Of a stretch of 64,000 bases of DNA, positions 48,301 to 58,816 are shown piece by piece. The position numbers and the translations under genes are program-made. Each line of letters begins with the position of its first letter. Position 1 is the stretch's first letter. This DNA is from Winogradskyella ludwigii (GTDB lineage: Bacteria; Bacteroidota; Bacteroidia; Flavobacteriales; Flavobacteriaceae): positions 248,001 to 312,000 of the forward strand of contig NZ_JABFDF010000005.1 in the NCBI RefSeq assembly GCF_013403985.1. The letters run 5' to 3'. The notes beneath the pieces were generated by a model. The model was not told the origin of the DNA. It saw nothing but the letters and a program-made list of their open reading frames with translations, and did not search any database.

Positions 48301-50885
48301 ACGGTGACAATACAGCAGCTGCAATTAACATTTTTGATTTAGAAAATTATGCTATACCTAATGGAAGTACTTATGTGATCGCCTTAGGTAGACAAAATCC
48401 ACCAACCCCAACTAACGCGTGTACAAGTATAACTGGAGGTTCTGGTGAATTAACGACAACGACTAATGCTCAATTTTCTAGTGGAGGTATTAATAAAAAA
48501 TCAAATGAACATGATCTAATTAGATTGGTAAAATCAGGAACAACAATAGATGAATTTGGTGTTTATCAAGATAGCGATTGGATGGACTCTACAATCATAA
48601 CAGGTGATAGAGGTTTTAATTTCAGACGCTCCAACACAGCAACTCAACTTCCAGATCCCACGTTTACCTTAGCAGAACTTAGTAACTGGACCATTATTGA
48701 CTGGGTTGGAGACGGCGTTTCATCTTGTAGTGGTAATGACTATAGTGACATTGGACTTTTTAGTTATTCAACTGGTTCGCCACCATCCGTAACCCTTCAA
48801 CCTGCCGATGCAAACTTTGAGTGTGAGTTTGCAGCAAGCTTTACCATTTCAGGTATGGAAGGTTATGACGCAGGAGATGACACACAAGAATTAGCATACC
48901 AATGGTACTATAACGCACCAGGAACAGCAACTTGGGTAGAAATTTTAGCAGGAAACTCAGATTACTCAGGACAACAATCTAACATGTTAAGCATTGCCAA
49001 TACAGAAACTTTAAATAGTTATCAATATTACTGCCAATTAAGAGAAGATACAGCAACGTGTTTTACAGCCTCTAACGCCGTAAAATTAGATGTACGTGTG
49101 TCAAGTTGGGACGGTACAAACTGGGATACAGCGACAGGACTAGACAGATATATTGTCATCGATGGCGACTATGATACTGCAGAACTCACTAACGGTGAAA
49201 CAAGTTTCGAAGCCTGTGGTTGTACAATTACAGCAGGTAATGAATTAATAATTTCTGACAATACTTACGTAAAAGTAAAAAATAATCTAATTGTAGATGG
49301 AAGCCTAATTGTTAATTCCTCGGGTTCATTTGTTCAAGTAAATGATGCCGCTACTGTTACAGGAAATGTATTATCAGACAAAACTAAAATAATAGTATTT
49401 AAAACAACAGGTTATTTAAATAATCGTCATGAATATGTATACTGGAGCACGCCTGTTACTGGAGAATTAGTTGGAGACGGTTTAGCCGAAGCTAATCCTG
49501 GTAGAACCTACGCTTACAGTGGTCAAAACTTTTTAGATAAAACAAGGGAGACTTCTAATGACGGTTCGGCTGTTATAGGACAAGATGATATTGATGATAA
49601 CGGTGACGATTGGGTCCCTGCATTGGGCCCAGATGTTATGGCAACAGGTTATGGTTATGCTGCAGCTCAGTCTGTTTTAGGTTTATTCCCTGGAAATGCA
49701 ACCTACACCTTTGAAGGGCCTTTTAACAACGGAATTTATAACATCCCTATCTACAGAAACGATTCGGAAACTAACGATAACAACTGGAACCTCATCGGCA
49801 ACCCATACCCATCAGCTATAGATGCAGATCTATTCTTAGACGTTAACGCAAGTGAAACAGATCCCATTATAGACGGAGCCATATTCTTCTGGTCGCAAGC
49901 AACAGCAGCATCAGCTACTGAAAATGGTAACGAAGGACTTAACTATGCACAAGACGATTATGCCATAATTAATGGATCTGGTGAAACCATGGGAGGAGAT
50001 CTAGTAATGCCAGATAGAGCAATTCCTTCTGGTCAAGCCTTCTTTGTATCTATGGATAATGGAGCTACCGCTTCAACCGTAAGTACAGATATTAAAAGAA
50101 CAGACGTGGTATTTAACAATAGCATGAGAGTTACAGGAAGTAACACTCAGTTCTTTAGATCAGGTGCCGCAGATCAGCCTAACAAATTATGGTTAAACTT
50201 AACCACAGACAACGGCGTAACAAATCAAACTTTGGTTGCCTACGTTAATGGAGCTACAGATGATTATGATGGTGCGTATTACGATGCTAAAAAGAATATC
50301 TCTACGGATATTAACGCCATACTATATTCAGTAATCGAAAATGCTGAGGTTCAAAATTTAGCCATTCAAGGTAAAAACCCAAACAGTTTAACCCTAGACG
50401 AAGTCATTCCTTTAGGATTCGTAACAGGAATAGAAGTGCCAACATTATACAGCATTTCAATCTACCAACTAGAAGGAACCTTTATGACGGAAAATGCGGT
50501 GTACGTAAAGGATAATGTATTAAACACAACACACAACCTTAAAGATTCAGATTACACATTTACATCTGAGGCTGGCGAGTTCAACAACCGTTTCGAAATT
50601 GTATTTGAAACCTTAACACTTTCAATAGAAGACAGTGTTATAGAGGCAACTGATCTTACCATCACAGAATTACAAAATGGTGAAGTTGAATTTAAAGTAG
50701 GAAAATCTCAAACCATTACTAATGTAGAACTATTTGATGCCTTAGGAAGACGCATTTATACCTTTAAAGGAAACAGCGCAACCGAGGTTTACAATGTATC
50801 TAAATTAAGCCAAGCTGCTTACATCGCTAAAGTGACCTTAGCAAGCGGACAAGTAATCAGTAAAAAAGCATTAAAACAACACTAA
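45342..50885 (+). CDS. Giant secreted multidomain protein with T9SS sorting domain (1847 aa)
   Basis: Signal peptide at 1-22 (LSLIAFLCFVLSGYGQ). Domains in order: jelly-roll-like (about 25-150), Calx-beta (about 160-275, ending SITDDDG), second jelly-roll (about 280-470), Calx-beta (about 475-600, ending VTITDND), and a pre-peptidase-C-like beta domain (about 605-735, GGDVWFKLTVP). Then come a choice-of-anchor-D domain (about 738-860), an IPT/TIG domain (about 865-940, SPSSGPVGTIVTITGTNL), a lamin-tail-like domain (about 950-1130, FISEITDATFGGLSYVELYN) and an Ig-like part. The long C-terminal module and T9SS type A domain (ELFDALGRRIY) close it. Likely a calcium-binding surface adhesin. Its C-terminal module is homologous to that of the 2007-aa protein. 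Confidence 0.9.
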   Translation: MVKNYALSLIAFLCFVLSGYGQEIFNVAGGGTFPAGWTDTDNTGLPIAQSGYYLIEPASTGDVIETASYDLSANTSATFEVDIRSYGAGSHRAVLVEVSTDGGTTFTQSYTTPNTTTSYITRTINIATVSANTVLRLSVNATSGRGIRMQDLILTGIGASSTDTELDFASATYSANEGGSSINLCVDITNPSATPTTAQVVLTSGTAPHLSYTTQNITFPASSSAQQCVTVAIANNTNCSDSTDYTFEIQNVAGGDSAAVGSDDETTLSITDDDGANGVLFSQGFETSGDTWLYSNTNGAPSTINTGTPSDRIKSGSRSFQRTNGNATINLDNGGSGIDISSITNVSFSLWNASISGSTGNGIDGGDNLKVYLSQTSTFSSTPDITIVGNSNARFGMSGTGVVSTTAGTPITYTYPSGGNLSGNNAKSNLIVDVPDTWNTLFVKVVSLNDATNEIWAIDDITLSGDSCSTVISDTNVAFNSTSSTLTEDGLFIDVCVAIANESATNATTVDITLDGASTATNGTDYDDGAGTPAAISFPQTLTFPAGNTADQCFTIFISNDDIDIESDETIILNLSNPTGGNAAIIGANTTHTVTITDNDFYDSCINALTIPVNSTCVNQSFTNVGATDSGVADPGCGGYQGGDVWFKLTVPSSGAVTLTTSENGGFTDSGMALYTGSCGSLSLVSCDDDSGEDNMSQISASGLTPGATVYVRVWEFFNNSFGTFNLCAYSASEIDVERNTFTSITNGNAANTGNNTIFAATEVGTATPPVKTYYIRNEGSADLDVPSITSSNATEFTIVTNPTPVTLAPGDLVAFEIEFNPSAIGTRNGTITIVNDDADENPYTFGVSGEGNCAAGSITISPSSGPVGTIVTITGTNLATATAAFNGVSATVTNISATEMQVTVPSGATSGTLEISDSLGCPASTPFNVINSQISSCEGNSGVVPTDLFISEITDATFGGLSYVELYNGTGLTINTDDYSIEVIANGDNTAAAINIFDLENYAIPNGSTYVIALGRQNPPTPTNACTSITGGSGELTTTTNAQFSSGGINKKSNEHDLIRLVKSGTTIDEFGVYQDSDWMDSTIITGDRGFNFRRSNTATQLPDPTFTLAELSNWTIIDWVGDGVSSCSGNDYSDIGLFSYSTGSPPSVTLQPADANFECEFAASFTISGMEGYDAGDDTQELAYQWYYNAPGTATWVEILAGNSDYSGQQSNMLSIANTETLNSYQYYCQLREDTATCFTASNAVKLDVRVSSWDGTNWDTATGLDRYIVIDGDYDTAELTNGETSFEACGCTITAGNELIISDNTYVKVKNNLIVDGSLIVNSSGSFVQVNDAATVTGNVLSDKTKIIVFKTTGYLNNRHEYVYWSTPVTGELVGDGLAEANPGRTYAYSGQNFLDKTRETSNDGSAVIGQDDIDDNGDDWVPALGPDVMATGYGYAAAQSVLGLFPGNATYTFEGPFNNGIYNIPIYRNDSETNDNNWNLIGNPYPSAIDADLFLDVNASETDPIIDGAIFFWSQATAASATENGNEGLNYAQDDYAIINGSGETMGGDLVMPDRAIPSGQAFFVSMDNGATASTVSTDIKRTDVVFNNSMRVTGSNTQFFRSGAADQPNKLWLNLTTDNGVTNQTLVAYVNGATDDYDGAYYDAKKNISTDINAILYSVIENAEVQNLAIQGKNPNSLTLDEVIPLGFVTGIEVPTLYSISIYQLEGTFMTENAVYVKDNVLNTTHNLKDSDYTFTSEAGEFNNRFEIVFETLTLSIEDSVIEATDLTITELQNGEVEFKVGKSQTITNVELFDALGRRIYTFKGNSATEVYNVSKLSQAAYIAKVTLASGQVISKKALKQH

Positions 50886-50900
50886 CCAACCAACCAACCT

Positions 50901-50932
50901 TATAGGCGCTAAGCATTTGCTTAGAGCCTATA
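50901..50932. terminator. Long hairpin directly after the giant gene
   Basis: TATAGGCGCTAAGCA (50901-50915) pairs with TGCTTAGAGCCTATA (50918-50932) with one mismatch and a 2-nt loop. No T run follows; a true terminator lies 10 bp on. Confidence 0.55.
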
Positions 50933-50941
50933 GAACAATCG

Positions 50942-50972
50942 AAAAAAGCCTCATGAAAATGAGGCTTTTTTT
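50942..50972 (+). terminator. Rho-independent terminator after the giant gene
   Basis: AAAAAAGCCTCAT pairs perfectly with ATGAGGCTTTTTT around GAAA, then a T run. Confidence 0.9.
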
Positions 50973-51024
50973 GTGCATACAATACCCTGTTACAACATAA
51001 AACAGCACAAACCCTATGACCAAA

Positions 51025-51101
51025 CCAAGCAAAATCCAAGCAAAACCGAAACAAGACCCAAGCCACATCCAAGCCACATCTAAACCAAAGCAAAACCAAA
51101 G
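51025..51101. repeat. 11-bp tandem repeat block A (seven units)
   Basis: Unit starts every 11 bp: CCAAGCAAAAT, CCAAGCAAAAC, CGAAACAAGAC, CCAAGCCACAT (twice), CTAAACCAAAG, CAAAACCAAAG. Part of the gene-free stretch 50886-51390, which holds two hairpins and three repeat blocks. Confidence 0.75.
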
Positions 51102-51129
51102 AAAAAGAGAGGTTCACCCATAGTAACCT

Positions 51130-51173
51130 CGGGTCTCCTTCGGATATGCGTCGGGTATGCGTCGGGTGAGCTT
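51130..51173. repeat. 11-bp tandem repeat block B (four units)
   Basis: CGGGTCTCCTT, CGGATATGCGT, CGGGTATGCGT, CGGGTGAGCTT in exact 11-bp phase. Confidence 0.75.
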
Positions 51174-51225
51174 AAGGCCATATCCAGATAAAAATCAAAT
51201 AATAAGCAAAATGCACCAGTAACTC

Positions 51226-51280
51226 CTCCGTAGCTACTCCGTATCTCCTCCGTATGTACTCCGTATGTAAGCCGTATAAC
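51226..51280. repeat. 11-bp tandem repeat block C (five units)
   Basis: CTCCGTAGCTA, CTCCGTATCTC, CTCCGTATGTA (twice), AGCCGTATAAC in exact 11-bp phase. The remaining 110 bp to the receptor gene's stop codon shows nothing further. Confidence 0.78.
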
Positions 51281-51390
51281 ACCCAACGACCCTTGACACC
51301 TGCTCAAAACCATAGAACCAGCATACCACAAACCAGTAAAAACATGTAAAACATCAAAAATGTAAAGGCTATAGTAGAAACAGAAAGCGA

Positions 51391-53820
51391 CTAAAGGGTA
51401 TAGGTCAAAGCAAGCACCAAATTCCTACCTGCTGCCGAAATCCCAGAAGAATAAGGTCTATACCGCTGATCTGTTATATTCTCTAAACTTGCCGTAAGAC
51501 TCAGATGATCATTATACTGATACTGCGTTCTTAAATTTAAAGTAGACCAAGACGGAGCATAAGGATTCCCATCAGCATCCAAAGCATAAATATAATCCTT
51601 AGCCGTTTCCGAAGGAGACAATTGGTTAAAAGACAACGTACTATTATACACCATAAAGGCATCAAACAAAAAACGCTTACTGGTCCAAGTCAAATGCGTT
51701 CTCCCAAAATTAGGAGCCACATGTCGTGTAGGCTCTTCTACTCCATTATTATCTTCAGTACCACCAATAATATTATACTGCGAACGTAACATTAAAGACT
51801 TAGTAAAATGAACATCTATACCAACTTCAAAACCATAAATCCAAGCCTTAGACGCATTTTGTATGGCTTGTATGGTACTTAATTCCCCATCATAATCCAG
51901 TTCTGTAGCTCCATTCAACTCATAATCTCGTCGAATCAAAGCATCATCTAAAAAGGTATAATACGTCGCCATATCAATAACCACCTTATCGTTAAAGTTA
52001 AGTTTTAAGCCCAACTCCCCACCATAAGCGTACTCAGCATCCAAATCTTTGTTAGGCACCACAACAGCGCCTGGCTCAGAATCAAACACCTTACCAATGT
52101 CATCAATATTCGGAGCTCTAAAGGCTGTAGAAGCATTAAGTTTCCATTGAATCATATCACTTGGAGACCAAGTAAAACCAACAGTACCTGTTAAGGCTCC
52201 AGTATTCACATCTGCCGTATCAAAAGGAAGGTTTAAAAACACATTATTCTCCGTAAAATCAGCATGAGATAACACTTGGTTATAACGCAAACCAGACTGA
52301 AGCACAAAACGACTATTCGGTTTGTATTTTAAACTGGTATAAGCCGCAAAAGATTGCCAAGTCGCTCCATCAGGATAGCGCGTCACAGTAGCAGTCGTGG
52401 TTTTTGTGTCTAGATGGTACTGAGAGCCCTCAGAACCTACCGTATTATATAAATATTCTGCACCATAGAAAAGCGTCAGTTTAGGATGAATATGCTTTTC
52501 CAAATCAAGATTAAACGAAATAGCATCAACATTCTCCTCGCGTATATCACGTAATTCAGAACCAAAATCTCGATCACTACGGCTCTCTACAAAGTTCTGA
52601 TAAGCCAACGTGGTCTGTATTTTATCATAGAGATTAGAACGGCTACTCAATTTGGTTAACTGTAAGTTACCCATAAACCATTGTTGCGGCCCATAATTCC
52701 ATTCGGCAGATCGCAAATGATCACCGCTATAACGCAGCAACCGATCATACCTAGAATACTCTGACGTTCGAGAATAATACAGTCCTAAATCCAAATCCAA
52801 ATCGTTAGACGGCTCATAACGCACCTTCTGCATCACATTTATTTGATCATAACCTGTAGGTAATTGCACTATAGGATTCGGATTAGTCACCATAACATCC
52901 ACTCCATTTTCCTGTGTTACATAAGTGGGCCTTAAGTAATCATCAGGACCATGACTCCCCATACGTAAATCGCCAAAGTTGGTATAACTCACACTAGTTA
53001 AAAACGCCCAATGCTGGTAACCTAGATTAACATCAAAATGGCCCGTTTTTTCATTGCTCGCCGTCGCAAAACGTGTTAAAGCAGTGGCCTCTATATTCAA
53101 ATCATCGGTTAGAGACAGTTGTGGTGTCTTTGTATAAAAACTCATAACTCCACCAATAGCATCACTACCATAAACAACAGCTCCAGCTCCTAATGTAACT
53201 TCGGTATGATGAATAGAAAACGGATCTATAGAAATTACATTCTGAAGATTACCGCCTCTAAAGATGGCATTATTCATCCGCACTCCATCTACAGTTATTA
53301 AAAGTCTATTGGTAGAAAACCCTCTTATCATAGGAGAGCCACCTCCCAATTGGCTTTTTTGGATGTAAATATTCCCGGTATTCTCCAAAACATCGGCACT
53401 GGTCTGCGGATTCGCTAAGGCAATATCCTTGGCATTAATACTAACAATGGTTTGCGGAATATCACGTTTATGTTGTTCAAACTTAGAGGCAGAAATAACA
53501 ATCTGGTTAAGTCCCTCTACCTTAGGAACAAGATAAACCACACCCTTACGGATTGCAATTTCAGACTTCGTAAACTGAACGGTTTCATATAAGAAATCTT
53601 TAAAGACAATAAGCCCATCTGCAGTAAAATCATCCAACGAGACTTTACCATACATATCAGTAATTAAAGGCTTGCTTTTATTAAGATGATAGACAGCAAC
53701 ACCTGGAATAGGCGTTTGGGTACCTGCCTCTAATACAGTAACGGTTTGTCCAATAGACCACTGTAAAAAAAGAAATAAAAAGATAATAGTAACAGTATAG
53801 CGCTTCAGTTGTACACTCAT
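51391..53820 (-). CDS. TonB-dependent outer-membrane receptor
   Basis: 809 residues. Signal peptide at 1-24 (IIFLFLFLQWSIGQ). A short carboxypeptidase-regulatory-like N-domain spans about 25-100 (VTVLEAGTQTPIPGVAVYHLNK). The plug contains QIVISASKFEQHKRDIPQTIVSIN, NIYIQKSQLGGGSPMIRGFSTNRLLITVDGVRMNN and LGAGAVVYGSDAIGGVMSFYTK. The barrel ends RNLVLALTYTL. The plug pattern (GGSPMIRGF) is that of haem/cobalamin-type receptors, but the ligand cannot be assigned. It follows recO after 29 bp in a porZ-recO-receptor run. Confidence 0.93.
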   Translation of the reverse strand: MSVQLKRYTVTIIFLFLFLQWSIGQTVTVLEAGTQTPIPGVAVYHLNKSKPLITDMYGKVSLDDFTADGLIVFKDFLYETVQFTKSEIAIRKGVVYLVPKVEGLNQIVISASKFEQHKRDIPQTIVSINAKDIALANPQTSADVLENTGNIYIQKSQLGGGSPMIRGFSTNRLLITVDGVRMNNAIFRGGNLQNVISIDPFSIHHTEVTLGAGAVVYGSDAIGGVMSFYTKTPQLSLTDDLNIEATALTRFATASNEKTGHFDVNLGYQHWAFLTSVSYTNFGDLRMGSHGPDDYLRPTYVTQENGVDVMVTNPNPIVQLPTGYDQINVMQKVRYEPSNDLDLDLGLYYSRTSEYSRYDRLLRYSGDHLRSAEWNYGPQQWFMGNLQLTKLSSRSNLYDKIQTTLAYQNFVESRSDRDFGSELRDIREENVDAISFNLDLEKHIHPKLTLFYGAEYLYNTVGSEGSQYHLDTKTTTATVTRYPDGATWQSFAAYTSLKYKPNSRFVLQSGLRYNQVLSHADFTENNVFLNLPFDTADVNTGALTGTVGFTWSPSDMIQWKLNASTAFRAPNIDDIGKVFDSEPGAVVVPNKDLDAEYAYGGELGLKLNFNDKVVIDMATYYTFLDDALIRRDYELNGATELDYDGELSTIQAIQNASKAWIYGFEVGIDVHFTKSLMLRSQYNIIGGTEDNNGVEEPTRHVAPNFGRTHLTWTSKRFLFDAFMVYNSTLSFNQLSPSETAKDYIYALDADGNPYAPSWSTLNLRTQYQYNDHLSLTASLENITDQRYRPYSSGISAAGRNLVLALTYTL

Positions 53821-53849
53821 GAGTATAAAAACGGGTTTATAAAAGTCGC

Positions 53850-54569
53850 TTAATGAAACACCTCATTAAGCACCTGTAATGATTTAGGCTTTTTAAAACT
53901 TCCCAAATGTAATTCAAAATAATGCAACAGCATATGTAAAAAATCTTGTCTTTGGTTTGCTGTAATCTTAACCGCTTTTAAAGCATCAAAACTTGTGCCT
54001 AACAACTGTTTTAAGAGTGTTAAATTCTCACCAGAAACCGAATATACACCATGATTCTTCGCCTCAAACACACCAGATTCTAAATTAAAAAAGTCATAAT
54101 TGTTTTGTAGGTTTTCGGGTAGAAATCCTAAGTAGCGCGTAAGCTTCAACAGAAATAATAAATGAAAGTTTGAAAACTGATCTTCATTATCCAAATACTG
54201 AAGCGATGCCGTTATAAAATGAAACAAGTCTTCGTTTTTTTCTTCCTCCTTTAACACATTACTAAGTATCTCTGACAGGAATAATACAATAGAACTTTTA
54301 TAGATATTAGTATGAAGACTTTTATAAATGTAATTAAACTTAACCTCCTTTATATACTGAAGCGATTGATTGGGCTTGTAATTCTCTTCAATCTGAAGCT
54401 GAGACAACACCTGATAATAGACAGTTTTAGATAACCCTTTTTTAGATTTTAGCACACCTCTTAACATATAACTCACCACTCCGCGTTGCTCAGTATAACA
54501 CTTAACAATAAGGTCGTAGTCTCTATATTTTAATTTGGAAAGAACAATGCTATTATTTTTAGAGAGCAT
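53850..54569 (-). CDS. recO: DNA repair protein RecO
   Basis: Loads RecA onto SSB-coated DNA with RecR. 239 residues with an N-terminal OB-fold (NNSIVLSKLKYRDYDLIVKCYTEQRGVVSYMLRGVLKSKKG in parts). The helical C-terminal domain contains LHLLFLLKLTRYLGFLPEN-like sequence and FFNLESGVF. The zinc-binding Cys set of many RecO proteins is missing; flavobacterial members commonly lack it. It starts 3 bp after the porZ-like stop codon, so the two are translationally close. Confidence 0.93.
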   Translation of the reverse strand: MLSKNNSIVLSKLKYRDYDLIVKCYTEQRGVVSYMLRGVLKSKKGLSKTVYYQVLSQLQIEENYKPNQSLQYIKEVKFNYIYKSLHTNIYKSSIVLFLSEILSNVLKEEEKNEDLFHFITASLQYLDNEDQFSNFHLLFLLKLTRYLGFLPENLQNNYDFFNLESGVFEAKNHGVYSVSGENLTLLKQLLGTSFDALKAVKITANQRQDFLHMLLHYFELHLGSFKKPKSLQVLNEVFH

Positions 54570-54572
54570 GTA

Positions 54573-56957
54573 TTATCGTACGATTAAAACTTTTAACACC
54601 TTAGTCTCAAAAGAATCCAAATCTGAAATTAAGATTAAATACACTCCTGTTCTCACCACAGAATTACCAAGGTTTTTACCATTCCAAATGGCAGTACCAC
54701 CATCAATAGCAAAATTATAATTGGCACTAGAAGATCTTAAATTAACACTAGATTGCGCCTCGGCAACCAAATTACCTTCTATATCAGTAATTTTAATATT
54801 AACACGTTCTGTAAGTCCGCTAACTTTAACTCCTTTATTAATATCATTAAGATCATTAAAACCAAGGATATTATATTCTGGTCGTACCGGATTTGGATAC
54901 ACAAAGGCATCTTTTAAAGTCTCTTCCGTCTTAGAACCACCAGCCTTAAAAGCTAACAAGCCTTTAATAGTAGCAATATAAACAATACCATTATTAGAAT
55001 CTATAGAGATATCATTAATCCTATTGGAAGGTAAAGGAGAATTATCTTTAGTAAAATGGTAAATAGTAGTTTGACCGTCTGGCGACAAATAAAACACACC
55101 AGAATCTACTGTGGCTATCCATTTATTATTAGAGCCATCTACTTTAATATCTGTAATGGTTTCTCCTTCTAATAATTCTTTTGCAATTCCATTTTCTAAG
55201 ATAATTATAGAACTCAGCGTTGGGTTAACATCATCATAAAACCCAGAGGTATTATAAAGGACTCTTAACCCTGTAAATGTCCCAACCCAAAGTTGATTTC
55301 TATTATCTACAGCAATGGCATTAACTCTAGGAAAAGGCAAGCCTTGTTCTGCGCTTTTAATATTTCTAAGTGGAGTATCAGATATCGATTCATTATAAGC
55401 ATATATACCATTGGTATAAGCACCAATCCATTTGGTACCATTAGCATCTATAGCAATATCAAAATACCCAAATTCATCCCTAATAGCATCTTGAATTATA
55501 CTTGAAAAATCATAACTATTCCAATTACCAGAACTAGGATCATAAGATTTTAAAGGTTCAAATAACAGCGAAGTCATGGTCCATAAAAGCCCACTAGTAT
55601 CAAAAGCAGAAGCCGAAACTCTGGTACTTTTAAACGTAGGAAAAGCAGGTATTAATAAGGATTCTAAACCACTATTATTTTCGTTATATAATATAGTAGG
55701 CTCAAAGTTATTTATTTCTAAAAGACCATCTTCAAAAGAACTCACAAATACTTGGCCAGTATTAAAAGGATTCACAGCTATTTGAGCAAGGTTTTTGGCT
55801 CCAAACACATCCTCAAATGGAATGGACTCCCAAACATCATTACTGTAATAACTTATACCACGACTACGCATAGGATCTGGCACTAAAGCTTCTGTATAAT
55901 CCCCAAAGCTAGACCAAACAGTACTAGACTCTGCATTAAGCCTAAAAGTTTCATTAAATAACGGACCATTAGGTTTTATTTCAATGTAAGTACCTGAAGA
56001 TGCTATAGATTTACTTAAAACACCAAAAGTATCGGTACCAATATAAACGGCATCATCTAAAGTAATTGCCGATGAAAAATTAGAATCAAATTCTACCGTT
56101 GGTTCAAAGCTACTTACCAATTGTATATTTTCGTTATAGACATAAATAGCATCTTCTGTTGAATAGATAAGCTGTGATCCAGAAACATCTGCATCTAATG
56201 GTAAAAGTGGTAATGTTAGTAGTGTGCTTAAAGTTGTACCATTTATTTCATAAAGCACCTTATTATCACGTACAGTATACAATTTATTGCTAATAGTATT
56301 CATGGTATAATAATTACCAATTACAATAGTTTCCCATTGCGCAAAATCTATTAAATTAGGATTGCTTAAATCTGCTCTTTTTACTCCATTACCGTCTAAA
56401 CAAGCGACATAAATTTCATTATTTAAAATTGAAACTTGTTTTACGGTAACCTGAGAACCTCCATTACCTAAAAAATAAGTATCTCCGAATTCTAAACGTT
56501 CTAAATCATAAACAGAAACACCATAATCGGTAGATATATATATGAATCCTTCATTTTCATAAAAATGATTAATCCGTTTATTGACTGGTGTAATATTTTG
56601 TTTATCTAAAATATCAACGACAGATAACACTGAGTTTTCTGTTTCAGAATACACCTCAACCAATCCTGTTTCGTAACCAATTAGTACGTATTGATACTCT
56701 TCACTATAATAAATGGTGGTAATCTGCTCTCCTGAAAGTCCTTCTACTGTAGTAATTGTAGTTAACTCATTGGTTTGTGTATCATATTTAAAAACAGCAT
56801 TTTGTGCTGCTGCATATATTTTATTTTCACCACTAACCACATCTACTATGTCGTTATAAGAATAATGGCCTTGCCATAACGTTGAAAAATCTTGACTTTG
56901 ACATGACATGGTAAGACCAAAGACTAGAATGAAAATTTTGAGAACAGTGTTATACAT
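54573..56957 (-). CDS. porZ: PorZ-like T9SS component: double beta-propeller protein with C-terminal sorting domain
   Basis: The frame opens at 56978. The ATG at 56955-56957 gives a better signal peptide (TVLKIFILVFGLTMSCQSQ) and 794 residues. The body consists of propeller blades of the two-component-regulator/YVTN type (DVVSGENKIYAAAQNAVFKYD; GTKWIGAYTNGIYAYNE; NQLWVGTFTGLRVLYN; NKWIATVDSGVFYLSPDG). It ends in a T9SS-type C-terminal domain (AFVYPNPVRPEYN to KVLKVLIVR). Length, propellers, sorting domain and recO adjacency match flavobacterial PorZ, which in Porphyromonas takes part in attaching anionic LPS to T9SS cargo. The name rests on this pattern. Confidence 0.75.
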   Translation of the reverse strand: MYNTVLKIFILVFGLTMSCQSQDFSTLWQGHYSYNDIVDVVSGENKIYAAAQNAVFKYDTQTNELTTITTVEGLSGEQITTIYYSEEYQYVLIGYETGLVEVYSETENSVLSVVDILDKQNITPVNKRINHFYENEGFIYISTDYGVSVYDLERLEFGDTYFLGNGGSQVTVKQVSILNNEIYVACLDGNGVKRADLSNPNLIDFAQWETIVIGNYYTMNTISNKLYTVRDNKVLYEINGTTLSTLLTLPLLPLDADVSGSQLIYSTEDAIYVYNENIQLVSSFEPTVEFDSNFSSAITLDDAVYIGTDTFGVLSKSIASSGTYIEIKPNGPLFNETFRLNAESSTVWSSFGDYTEALVPDPMRSRGISYYSNDVWESIPFEDVFGAKNLAQIAVNPFNTGQVFVSSFEDGLLEINNFEPTILYNENNSGLESLLIPAFPTFKSTRVSASAFDTSGLLWTMTSLLFEPLKSYDPSSGNWNSYDFSSIIQDAIRDEFGYFDIAIDANGTKWIGAYTNGIYAYNESISDTPLRNIKSAEQGLPFPRVNAIAVDNRNQLWVGTFTGLRVLYNTSGFYDDVNPTLSSIIILENGIAKELLEGETITDIKVDGSNNKWIATVDSGVFYLSPDGQTTIYHFTKDNSPLPSNRINDISIDSNNGIVYIATIKGLLAFKAGGSKTEETLKDAFVYPNPVRPEYNILGFNDLNDINKGVKVSGLTERVNIKITDIEGNLVAEAQSSVNLRSSSANYNFAIDGGTAIWNGKNLGNSVVRTGVYLILISDLDSFETKVLKVLIVR

Positions 56958-57109
56958 TACTACTAAAAGTTTAGTCAAAGATATTTAATACTAACGAAAA
57001 TAATGTAATAATCATATATTGAAGTGATTTAAACTTTTATTGAATGACTAAGACTAAATATTTTTTTCTGTAAAGAGGTCTTTTTAACAACCTAAATTAT
57101 GAAATATTG

Positions 57110-57144
57110 AAATAAAAAAGCTTCCATGAAAACCATGGAAGCTT
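57110..57144 (-). terminator. Rho-independent terminator after gdhA
   Basis: AAGCTTCCATG (57119-57129) and CATGGAAGCTT (57134-57144), followed on the minus strand by TTTTTTATTTC. The rest of the 56979-57167 gap shows the A/T-rich porZ leader and nothing else. Confidence 0.85.
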
Positions 57145-57167
57145 AGAATTATTAAGTGCAAAATGAG

Positions 57168-58816
<1,649 letters not shown>

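Noticed and set aside
50857..51331. Two minus-strand open frames of 83-86 codons
   Set aside because: They run through the 11-bp repeat blocks and a terminator, have Trp/Cys-rich non-flavobacterial composition, and overlap each other.
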